A stretch of 64,000 nt of DNA, from NCBI RefSeq assembly GCF_008000995.1, contig NZ_CP042828.1, positions 1,984,001-2,048,000 of the forward strand, read 5' to 3'. A program made the translations under genes and the position numbers. Of this stretch, positions 57,528 to 64,000 are shown piece after piece; within the stretch, counting starts at the first letter, position 1; every line of letters starts with the position of its first letter. Below the pieces are notes generated by a model. The model had not been told where the DNA came from, ran no database searches, and worked only from the letters and a program-made list of their open reading frames with translations. The DNA comes from Ruania zhangjianzhongii. Lineage in GTDB: Bacteria; Actinomycetota; Actinomycetes; Actinomycetales; Beutenbergiaceae.

Positions 57528-58535
57528 ATGACGCCGCATCCTTCTCTACCCGCAGAGGTTCGCCTGGACCTGTACCGCACGATGGTGCTGATCCGGACCT
57601 ACGAAGAAGCCATCCTGGGCGAGTATCACGCGGACAAGTCTCCGGGGTTCGACATCGGTGCGGGGCTGATCCCGGGGGAGATGCACCTGTCCGCCGGGCA
57701 GGAGCCGGTTGCCGCCGGGATCTGCGCTCACCTCAGCGCTGATGATGCGGTGACCGCTGCGCACCGCCCGCACCATCTGGCGATCGCGCACGGGGTGGAT
57801 CTGCGCCCGATGACCGCAGAGATCTTCGGCCGCACCACCGGACTGGGCAGAGGCCGGGGTGGGCATATGCATCTGTTCGACCCGGCCACCCACTTCTCCT
57901 GCTCCGGGATCGTGGCCGAGGGGCTACCGCCGGCGCTCGGCCAGGGCTTCGCGTTCCAGCAGCGCGGCAGCGACCGGGTGGCGGTCGCGGTGGCCGGTGA
58001 GGGGGCCGCGAACCAGGGGGCGTTCCACGAGGCGCTCAACCTCGCTGCACTGTGGAAGCTGCCGGTGGTGTTCGTGATCGAGGACAACGACTGGGGCATC
58101 TCGGTACCCCGGGATGCGTCCACGTCGGTGCCCTCCAATGCCGAACGTGCGGCCGCCTACGGGATGCCCGGCGCCCGGGTGGAGGGCAACGCCGTCGAGG
58201 AGGTCTGGGAGGCGGCGGGCCTTGCGGTCGAACGCGCCCGGGAAGGAGGAGGACCAACGTTGCTGGAGGTGCACACGCTGCGTCTGTGGGGTCACTTCGA
58301 GGGAGACGCCCAGGCCTATCGGCCCGGTCTGGACGTGGTGGCCGATCAGGACCCGATCCCGGTCTACCGGGACGAGCTCCTGGCAGCGGAGGTGCTCACT
58401 CCCGCCGACGATGCCCGGATCAGGGAGGCGGCCGGCGGCCGGGTGGCCGATGCCATCGCTTATGCGAAGGAGTCCCCGGTGCCGGCCGCCGCAGATGCAC
58501 TCGACTACGTCTTTGTGGAAGGAGCACGGTCATGA
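57528..58535 (+). CDS. Thiamine-diphosphate-dependent dehydrogenase E1 component, alpha subunit
   Basis: The 335-residue protein has the E1-alpha layout of acetoin, branched-chain or pyruvate dehydrogenases: YRTMVLIRTYEEAILGEYH at the start, GEMHLSAGQEPVAAGI, AAHRPHHLAIAHG, then GRGRGGHMHLFDP, and the thiamine motif GEGAANQGAFHEALNLAA followed by VVFVIEDNDWGIS. Its Gly-Asp-Gly start is GEG here, a common variant in acetoin-type enzymes. The ATG at 57528 has GGAGG six bases upstream. It overlaps the beta-subunit gene and should form an alpha2beta2 tetramer with it. The 2-oxoacid or acetoin-like substrate is not specified by sequence. Confidence 0.9.
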   Translation: MTPHPSLPAEVRLDLYRTMVLIRTYEEAILGEYHADKSPGFDIGAGLIPGEMHLSAGQEPVAAGICAHLSADDAVTAAHRPHHLAIAHGVDLRPMTAEIFGRTTGLGRGRGGHMHLFDPATHFSCSGIVAEGLPPALGQGFAFQQRGSDRVAVAVAGEGAANQGAFHEALNLAALWKLPVVFVIEDNDWGISVPRDASTSVPSNAERAAAYGMPGARVEGNAVEEVWEAAGLAVERAREGGGPTLLEVHTLRLWGHFEGDAQAYRPGLDVVADQDPIPVYRDELLAAEVLTPADDARIREAAGGRVADAIAYAKESPVPAAADALDYVFVEGARS

Positions 58536-59578
58536 CCACCCTGGATGAGGCAGGGATCGCAGCCGAACCCGATCCCGGTACCCGCAAGCTCTCCACCGCC
58601 AAGGCGATCCAGGAGGCGATCGCGGGGGAGATGCGCACCAGCGACGACGTGTTCGTGATGGGGGAGGACGTCGGCTCCTACGGCGGCATCTTCTCCTCCA
58701 CCACCGGGCTGATCGACGAGTTCGGCCCCGGGCGCATCCGGGACACGCCGATCTCGGAGACTGCCTTCATCGGGATGGGCATCGGGGCAGCAGTGGAGGG
58801 GATGCGCCCGATCATCGAGCTGATGTTCGTGGACTTCTTCGGTGTCTGCATGGACCAGATCTACAACCACATGGCGAAGATCCATTTCTTCTCCGGTGGC
58901 AATGTGCGGGTACCGATGGTGCTGATGACCGCGACCGGCGGCGGATACTCCGACGGTGGCCAGCACTCTCAGTCGCTGTGGGGCACGTTCGCGCACCTGC
59001 CGGGAATGAAAGTGGTGGTGCCCTCCACTCCCTATGACGCCAAGGGTCTGATGACGGCCGCGATCCGCTCTGACGACCCGGTGGTGTACATGTTCCACAA
59101 GGGGGTGATGGGGCTGCCGTGGATGAAGAAGAATCCTCGTTCGATCGGACCGGTGCCACAGCAGAGGTACGAGGTCCCGATCGGCAAGGCTCGGGTGGCC
59201 CGGGAGGGCAAGGACGTCACGATCGTCACCCTCTCCCTGTCCGTGCACCACGCCCTGGATGTGGCGGAGAACCTGGCTGGCGAAGGTATCGACGTCGAGG
59301 TGATCGACCTGCGCAGTGTGGTCCCGTTGGACCGGGAGACGATCCAGGCGTCGGTGGCCAAGACCAGGCGGCTGATCGTGGTGGACGAGGACTATGAGTC
59401 CTTCGGGCTCTCCGGTGAGGTGATCGCCTCGATGACCATCGCCGATCCGACGCTGTGCTCCTACGCCGCCCGGGTGTGCGTACCGGACGTCCCGCTGCCG
59501 TACGCCCGCGACTTGGAGTATGCGGTGCTGCCCACCCCGGCGCGAATCGAGCTCGCCGTGCGCGAGGCGGTGTCCTGA
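58532..59578 (+). CDS. Thiamine-diphosphate-dependent dehydrogenase E1 component, beta subunit
   Basis: The 348-residue protein is the matching E1 beta: VFVMGEDVGSYGGIFSSTTG, then DTPISETAFIGMGIGAAVEG and QIYNHMAKIHFFSGG, then PSTPYDAKGLMTAAIRSDDP, and the C-terminal transketolase-like VVPLDRETIQASVAKTRRLI. E1 beta supplies half of the thiamine site and the interface to the E2 lipoyl domain. It overlaps the alpha gene by four bases and the lipoyl gene by one base. Confidence 0.9.
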   Translation: MTTLDEAGIAAEPDPGTRKLSTAKAIQEAIAGEMRTSDDVFVMGEDVGSYGGIFSSTTGLIDEFGPGRIRDTPISETAFIGMGIGAAVEGMRPIIELMFVDFFGVCMDQIYNHMAKIHFFSGGNVRVPMVLMTATGGGYSDGGQHSQSLWGTFAHLPGMKVVVPSTPYDAKGLMTAAIRSDDPVVYMFHKGVMGLPWMKKNPRSIGPVPQQRYEVPIGKARVAREGKDVTIVTLSLSVHHALDVAENLAGEGIDVEVIDLRSVVPLDRETIQASVAKTRRLIVVDEDYESFGLSGEVIASMTIADPTLCSYAARVCVPDVPLPYARDLEYAVLPTPARIELAVREAVS

Positions 59579-59808
59579 TGGCCGAGGTGCGGTTCCCGCA
59601 GATGTCCGACGGGGACGAAGGCACCGGGGTGGTGGCCACCTGGTACGTGGCCTCCGGGGACGAGGTGACCACGTCAACCCTGATCGCCGAGGTGGCGGTG
59701 GACAAGGTCGACGCCGAGGTCTACCCGCCGCAGAGTGGGGTGATCACCTTGCAGGTGGCAGAAGGGGTGGAGGTGGCCCAGGGCAGCCTGATCGCCACGA
59801 TCGAGTAG
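59578..59808 (+). CDS. Free-standing lipoyl-domain protein
   Basis: The 76-residue protein is a single lipoyl/biotinyl-attachment domain. The acceptor lysine is K43 in EVAVDKVDAEVYPP, and the start (VRFPQMSDGDEGTGVVATWY) is typical of E2 lipoyl domains. There is no subunit-binding or acyltransferase domain and no E2 core or E3 gene follows; the next gene on the minus strand is a transporter. The swinging arm is therefore supplied as a separate protein, and the E2 activity, if needed, must come from elsewhere. The ATG shares one base with the E1 beta stop. Confidence 0.9.
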   Translation: MAEVRFPQMSDGDEGTGVVATWYVASGDEVTTSTLIAEVAVDKVDAEVYPPQSGVITLQVAEGVEVAQGSLIATIE

Positions 59809-59820
59809 CCGCGCGCCTGC

Positions 59821-61059
59821 TCAGAGCACCCCGGGCCGCGCGGCCCCGTAGGCGGAGACCAGCTGCACCACCTGCAGGCAGAGCAGCACCACCAGTGGGC
59901 CGGTCCAGCTGCCGGTGGCGTCGTGGAGCGCGCCGAGCAGGAACGGGCCGAGCGCTGCGAGCAGGTAGCCGAAGGACTGCGCCATTCCGGACAGCGAGGC
60001 TGCATGCCGATGGTTGCGGGTACGCAGACTGAACGAAGCCAGGCAGAACACGATCCACGAGCCGAGTGCCATCCCGAGCAGCATCGACCAGAGCAGGGCC
60101 CAGGACGGTAGCAGCAGCATCCCCACGAGCCCGGTCACGTTCAGCGGCACCAGGACGGCGATCAGACCGCGCTGGTCGCGCTGCCAGCGCTGGAGCACCG
60201 CAGCGGTGGTCAGGTTGCCGATGATGCCGCACAGCTGCAGCACGCTCACGTGGATGCCGGCAGCGCTCGCGCTGATGCCCTGCGCCTGCTCGATCTCCGG
60301 CCACCAGGTGATCACCACGTAGTAGAGCGTCGATTGCGTGCCCATCGCCACCGTGATCAGCCAGGCGGTGGGCGAGCGCCAGGGCGAGAAGTTCTCGACC
60401 GGTTGTGGTGCCGGGGCGGCGTCCGTACCGGGCCCGGCCGGGCCCGTGGCCAGGGCCTTCACCGAGACGCCCCCGCGCAGCCGCGGACTGAACACGGCGA
60501 ACGCGATCAGTGCCAGCCCGGCCCAGACCCCCAGCGCCAGCCGCCAGGTCGAGTCGGTCAGCCCGGCCAGCGGCACAGCCACGCCGGCGCCGAGCGCGGC
60601 GAACACCGACTGCACGGCAGAGTAGGCACCGGTGTACCGCCCCGCGTCCAGTGGGAAGTCCCGCTTCAGCAGTGAGGGCAGCAGCACGTTCGCCAGTGCG
60701 ATCGCCAGCCCGAGCAGCACCGTGCCCAGCCACAGCGCCGGCAGCCAGGGCACCGACCGAGTCACGATCCCGGCGGCCAGGATCAGCAGCGCAGCCCCCA
60801 GGGTGCGCTCCAGGCCGAACCGCACGGCTATCCGCGGCGCGACCGGCGAGAACGCCGCGAAACACAGCAGCGGCAGCCCGACCAGCGCCGAGGCGACCAT
60901 CGAGGTCATCGAAAGATCCGCCCGGATGTCCCCGATCAACGGGCCGACCGCCGTCAACGACGCCCGCAGGTTCGCCCCGATCAGCAGGATCCCCACCAGA
61001 GCCAGCCCGATACCCACCTGACGCTGCGCGGGCGAACGGGAGCCAGGAACGCGCGACAC
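59821..61059 (-). CDS. MFS transporter, cyanate/nitroimidazole (CynX/NimT)-like
   Basis: The 412-residue protein has twelve spans, and LIGANLRASLTAVGPLIGDI near the N-terminus is the CynX/NimT-type signature that follows span one. Other landmarks are RFGLERTLGAALLILA, GIAIALANVLLPSLLKRDFP-like segments and SLSGMAQSFGYLLAALGPFL near the end. Members export or import small molecules such as cyanate or nitroimidazoles; its own substrate is unknown. The GTG at 61059 has GAGAGG four to five bases upstream. The stop of the deaminase gene lies eight bases before it, so both are co-transcribed. Confidence 0.87.
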   Translation of the reverse strand: MSRVPGSRSPAQRQVGIGLALVGILLIGANLRASLTAVGPLIGDIRADLSMTSMVASALVGLPLLCFAAFSPVAPRIAVRFGLERTLGAALLILAAGIVTRSVPWLPALWLGTVLLGLAIALANVLLPSLLKRDFPLDAGRYTGAYSAVQSVFAALGAGVAVPLAGLTDSTWRLALGVWAGLALIAFAVFSPRLRGGVSVKALATGPAGPGTDAAPAPQPVENFSPWRSPTAWLITVAMGTQSTLYYVVITWWPEIEQAQGISASAAGIHVSVLQLCGIIGNLTTAAVLQRWQRDQRGLIAVLVPLNVTGLVGMLLLPSWALLWSMLLGMALGSWIVFCLASFSLRTRNHRHAASLSGMAQSFGYLLAALGPFLLGALHDATGSWTGPLVVLLCLQVVQLVSAYGAARPGVL

Positions 61060-61067
61060 GGAACCTC

Positions 61068-61580
61068 TCAGTGCTGGGGGCCCTCGCTCGCGTCGATGCC
61101 GTGACGGCGCGCGTGCAGCAGGCGGACCTCGTCCGCCAGCTGCTCGTCCGGCCCGGCCACGTCTGCAGAAGGCGCGACGGTGGTGATCGGCAATCCTCGC
61201 ACGGGCGGCGCCGCCACGCCCCAGCTGTCCAACCACTGGCCCAGCTGCGCCGAGCTTGCGGCGTAGACGATCCTGCCCAGCCCGGCCCAGGCGTGCGCCG
61301 CTGCACACATCGGGCAGTGCTCACCGGAGGTGTAGACGGTGGCCCGCGCCCGGACCTGCGGGCTCAGGTGGGCGATCGCCCACTGGGCCAGGGCCAGCTC
61401 GGGATGCGCCGTGGGGTCGCCACTGGCGATGCGGTTCCGGTCCGCCCGTACGACGGCGCCGCTTCCGTCCACGAGCACCGAACCAAACGGTTCGTCCCCA
61501 GCGTCGAGAGCCTGCTGCGCCAGTGCCACGCAGTGACGCAGGTGGCCTCGGTCCTGCTCGGACAAAGTCGAGTTCTCCAT
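61068..61580 (-). CDS. Nucleoside/nucleobase deaminase (cytidine-deaminase superfamily)
   Basis: The 170-residue protein has the zinc-dependent deaminase motifs HPE at residues 59-61 (H59 zinc ligand, E61 proton shuttle) and CPMC (C89 and C92 zinc ligands). The HPE variant and EPFGSVLVDGSG resemble guanine-deaminase and tRNA-adenosine-deaminase-like enzymes more than cytidine deaminase. The ATG at 61580 is preferred; TTG at 61608-61610 would overlap the divergent transporter. TACCAT lies seven bases upstream on the same strand, suggesting a leaderless message. It is cotranscribed with the CynX-like transporter, which may handle the related base. Confidence 0.85.
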   Translation of the reverse strand: MENSTLSEQDRGHLRHCVALAQQALDAGDEPFGSVLVDGSGAVVRADRNRIASGDPTAHPELALAQWAIAHLSPQVRARATVYTSGEHCPMCAAAHAWAGLGRIVYAASSAQLGQWLDSWGVAAPPVRGLPITTVAPSADVAGPDEQLADEVRLLHARRHGIDASEGPQH

Positions 61581-61603
61581 CTCGCTGATGGTAGACCGGT
61601 TCT

Positions 61604-62833
61604 GTGACAAGCGGATCGGTCTGGCGTCTGCCCGGGATGGGTGCTGTCGCGGCGATGAGTGCGGTGAGCTTCGCCGGCTTCGGGATGCTGTTCGCGACCG
61701 TGCCGATGTGGGCCGTGCGGGCCGGGGCGGACGCGGCCGGGGCCGGTGCGATCAACGGTGTGCTGATGCTGGCCACGGTGCTCACCCAGACGATGATCCC
61801 GTGGTCGTTGCGGCGGCTGGGCTGGGCCGCGACCCTGACCATCGGCCTGCTGGCCCTGGGCCTGCCGTCGTTCCTGTTTCTGCTCAGCGCCGATCTGTGG
61901 TGGCTGATGCTGCTCTCCGCCGTCCGCGGCCTGGGCTTCGGCGTGCTGACCGTGTGCGGCTCCGCGGCGATCGCCGAGCTCGCCCCGCCGCTGATGCGAG
62001 GTCGCGCCGTGGGGGCTTACGGGTTCGCGATCTCCGCACCGCAGATCCTCACCATGACCGGTGCCCCCTGGCTTGCCGAGCAGGCCGGGTTCGCCGTGGT
62101 GTTCGTGCTCGGCGCTCTGCCGGTGCTCGGTGTGCCCGGTGCCCTGCTGCTGGCTCGCACCCTGAACAGCCAGGATGCCCGCAGGGGCGCTGCGGGGGGT
62201 TCGGCTGATCCGGCGAGCACAGCCGGTGCCCCGCACAGCAGCCGTCCGTCGATGGCTCTGGTGCTGGTGCTGGTACCGCCGGTGGTCATTCTGCTGCTGG
62301 CCACCAGTTCCGGTGGCGCCCTGCTCACCTTCCTCCCGCAGATGCTCACCAACGCCACCCTCGCTCTGGCGGGCCTGTTCGTGTTGCTCACCGTGGCCAC
62401 GGTGAGCCGCTGGTGGATCGGCTCGCTGGTGGACTCTCGCGGCTCCGGCGGTCTCACCTGGCCGCTGCTCTCGGCTGCTGCCGCCGGGCTGGTGCTGATC
62501 GGCACCGCCCTGCCGGGCCTCGGGGTGGGCGCGATCGCGAGGATCCTCCTCGGTGCGGCACTGGTGGGGCTCGCCTACGGCGGACTGCAGAGCCTGACCC
62601 TGGTGCACGCGTTCGAACGTGCCGGGCCGGCCAACTCCCGCCTGGCTAGTACCGCGTGGAACATCGGTTTCGACTCCGGTACCGGGCTGGGCTCGGCAGT
62701 GGTGGGCGCCCTGGCTACCGGGTTCTCCTACCTGGTCGCTCTGCTGGTGGTCGCCGGAGCGTGTCTGGTCGCCGCGGTGCTGCTCGCTGTGCGCCGAGAA
62801 CCGCGCGGAGGCGGCCAGATCGCTCCTGGGTGA
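61604..62833 (+). CDS. MFS transporter
   Basis: The 409-residue protein has about twelve spans and typical MFS features: SAVSFAGFGMLFATVPMWAV, RGLGFGVLTVCGSAAIAELA, GRAVGAYGFAISAPQILTMT and NIGFDSGTGLGSAVVGALAT near the end. It resembles drug- or metabolite-efflux members without matching a specific subfamily. It is divergent from the deaminase gene across only 23 bases, so the two promoters overlap and probably respond to a common signal. A DUF488 protein gene follows ten bases after the stop. Confidence 0.85.
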   Translation: MTSGSVWRLPGMGAVAAMSAVSFAGFGMLFATVPMWAVRAGADAAGAGAINGVLMLATVLTQTMIPWSLRRLGWAATLTIGLLALGLPSFLFLLSADLWWLMLLSAVRGLGFGVLTVCGSAAIAELAPPLMRGRAVGAYGFAISAPQILTMTGAPWLAEQAGFAVVFVLGALPVLGVPGALLLARTLNSQDARRGAAGGSADPASTAGAPHSSRPSMALVLVLVPPVVILLLATSSGGALLTFLPQMLTNATLALAGLFVLLTVATVSRWWIGSLVDSRGSGGLTWPLLSAAAAGLVLIGTALPGLGVGAIARILLGAALVGLAYGGLQSLTLVHAFERAGPANSRLASTAWNIGFDSGTGLGSAVVGALATGFSYLVALLVVAGACLVAAVLLAVRREPRGGGQIAPG

Positions 62834-62843
62834 TGATGGGCAG

Positions 62844-63188
62844 ATGCGGAGTGGACGTGTCTATGACGAGGTAAGCGACGACGACGGCACCCGGGTCCTG
62901 GTGGACCGGGTCTGGCCCCGGGGCATCCGCAAGGAGGACCCACGGGTAGGTCACTGGCTCAAAGACGTGGCACCCAGTGACGAGCTGCGGAAGTGGTACG
63001 GCCACGACCCGGACAAGAACAAGGAGTTCGCCACGCGGTACCGCGCCGAGCTGAAGGAGGACCCGGCCGCCGGGGCGCTGGACGAGCTGCGCGATCTCGC
63101 CCGCCAGGGTGAGGTCACCCTGGTCACCGCCACCAAGGACGTCTCGCTCAGCCAAGTGCCGGTGCTGCAGCAGGTCGCAGGGGTGTGA
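62844..63188 (+). CDS. DUF488-family protein
   Basis: The 114-residue protein has the DUF488 signature: RVYDEVSDDDGTRVLVDRVW, then WPRGIRKEDPRVGHWLKDVA and SDELRKWYGHDPDKNKEFA. DUF488 proteins are small cytoplasmic proteins found widely, without an agreed function. The ATG at 62844 follows the transporter gene by ten bases; in-frame codons upstream lie inside that gene. It is probably co-transcribed with the transporter. Confidence 0.87.
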   Translation: MRSGRVYDEVSDDDGTRVLVDRVWPRGIRKEDPRVGHWLKDVAPSDELRKWYGHDPDKNKEFATRYRAELKEDPAAGALDELRDLARQGEVTLVTATKDVSLSQVPVLQQVAGV

Positions 63189-63195
63189 GGCGTCG

Positions 63196-64000
63196 GTGAG
63201 CAACGTCGAGACGAAACCGGCGGAGATGGTTTGTGCTGCCGACGACGGCGCACCCGCCTCGGCCTCGGACGTCACCGTTCGTATCCTCACCCCGCGCGAG
63301 GTGCCGCTGGGTGGACCGCGGGCGATGACCGTGCGGCGCACCCTGCCGCAGCGGGCGCTGTCCCTGATCGGCGCCTGGTGCTTCTTGGACCATTTCGGTC
63401 CGGACGAGGTGGCCAGCACCGGGGGGATGGATGTGCCGCCCCACCCGCACACCGGGCTGGCCACGGTCAGCTGGTTGTTCTCCGGGTCGATCACGCACGC
63501 CGACAGCGCCGACCACCTGGCCCGGGTGGCGCCCGGCCAGCTGTCCCTGATGACGGCCGGGGCCGGCATCTCCCACTCGGAGCGGTCCACCGCTGATACC
63601 GATGTGCTGCACGGGGTGCAGCTGTGGTTCGCCCTGCCGGAGCGGGCCAGGTTCGGGCCTCGCCGGTTCGACCACTACGCCCCGCCGGTGCTGACCGGCC
63701 GGGGCTGGTCGGCGCAGGTGTTCCTCGGCAGCACTCTGGGAGACAGCTCGCCGATCGCCACCGCCACCCCGATGCTGGGCGCCGAGGTGCGGCTGGAACC
63801 GGGCTGCTCCCTGACGGTGCCGGTGGACAACGGCTTCGAGCACGGTGTGCTGGTGGACACCGGCGAGGTGAGCGTGGACCAGACGCCGGTGCCAGCCGGA
63901 CACCTCGGGTACCGGCCGGCGGGGCAGGACCAGCTCCGGCTCACTGCCGGTGACCAAGCGGCACGGGTGCTCCTCTTCGGCGGCGAACCGTTCGAGGAGA
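63196..64000 (+). CDS. Pirin-family protein, 5' portion
   Basis: The gene starts at a GTG with GAGG five bases upstream and runs off the right edge after about 268 codons. The frame is open to the window end. The pirin N-terminal cupin is clear: PPHPHTGLATVSWLFSGSIT with the iron-binding histidines, HADSADHLARVAPGQLSLMT, and AGAGISHSERS with further His/Glu ligands. A second cupin begins before the cut. Pirins bind Fe(II); some have quercetin 2,3-dioxygenase activity, others regulate metabolism. It follows DUF488 by seven bases. Confidence 0.87.
   Translation, partial: MSNVETKPAEMVCAADDGAPASASDVTVRILTPREVPLGGPRAMTVRRTLPQRALSLIGAWCFLDHFGPDEVASTGGMDVPPHPHTGLATVSWLFSGSITHADSADHLARVAPGQLSLMTAGAGISHSERSTADTDVLHGVQLWFALPERARFGPRRFDHYAPPVLTGRGWSAQVFLGSTLGDSSPIATATPMLGAEVRLEPGCSLTVPVDNGFEHGVLVDTGEVSVDQTPVPAGHLGYRPAGQDQLRLTAGDQAARVLLFGGEPFEE

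Overview
The window is a gene-dense, very GC-rich chromosomal segment with almost no intergenic space. Genes frequently share ATGA, GTGA or TGATG stop/start overlaps, and several promoters place the -10 box only 6-8 bases before the start codon, as expected for leaderless mRNAs. With the protein families present (CUT1 sugar importers without their own ATPases, DUF6318 lipoprotein, 7Fe ferredoxin, F390-synthetase-like enzyme) this points to an actinobacterium, probably a Micrococcales member. The genus is not determinable from this sequence alone.

Layout. Positions 1-4831 (minus strand) hold a peptide import and cleavage operon: M19-like dipeptidase, binding protein, two permeases and the start of a creatinase/prolidase-family peptidase. 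5105-6725 carries an MFS exporter and a small coiled-coil protein. 6915-18873 is one long plus-strand catabolic operon: LacI regulator, CUT1 importer, two ADP-ribosylglycohydrolase-family proteins, a ribokinase-family kinase, a fusion of a TIM-barrel-like domain with an FGE-like domain, a class III CoA-transferase and a CitE-like lyase. Its substrate is not obvious. A Phd/VapC toxin-antitoxin pair, a truncated SMI1/KNR4-like fragment and a GT4 glycosyltransferase follow (18906-21113).

21171-29769 is a sialic-acid operon: GntR regulator with a palindrome between -35 and -10, NanA, a cytosolic protein of unknown function, a CUT1 importer and a secreted sialidase, closed by a strong hairpin. 29937-33846 is a tightly coupled four-gene cluster (SDR, metallo-beta-lactamase-fold hydrolase, F390-synthetase-like adenylating enzyme, KAS III) that resembles OleA/OleD-type chemistry and has no obvious assigned product. 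34134-38009 encodes a 1291-residue secreted multidomain glucose/sorbosone-dehydrogenase-like protein.

38097-43583 contains an MFS exporter, a DUF6318 lipoprotein with a PKD-domain partner, and a TPR/LuxR regulator with a methyltransferase. 43686-47826 is an iron-siderophore importer behind a DtxR-type box. 47972-51174 pairs a GH15 enzyme with glucose-6-phosphate dehydrogenase. 51181-53963 is a divergent redox-type module: DUF2249-cupin, 7Fe ferredoxin, Cys-containing HTH regulator, cupin, membrane protein. 54099-59808 is an acyl-CoA/2-oxoacid region: CoA-transferase, enoyl-CoA hydratase, IclR regulator, E1 alpha, E1 beta and a free lipoyl domain without E2 or E3. 59821-64000 has two MFS transporters, a nucleoside/guanine-type deaminase, a DUF488 protein and the start of a pirin.

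No rRNA, tRNA, CRISPR array, insertion sequence or phage gene was recognised. The best candidates for undescribed biology are the ADP-ribosylglycohydrolase operon, the KAS III/F390-like cluster, the unknown protein of the sialic-acid operon, the DUF2249/ferredoxin/HTH module and the E2-less dehydrogenase.
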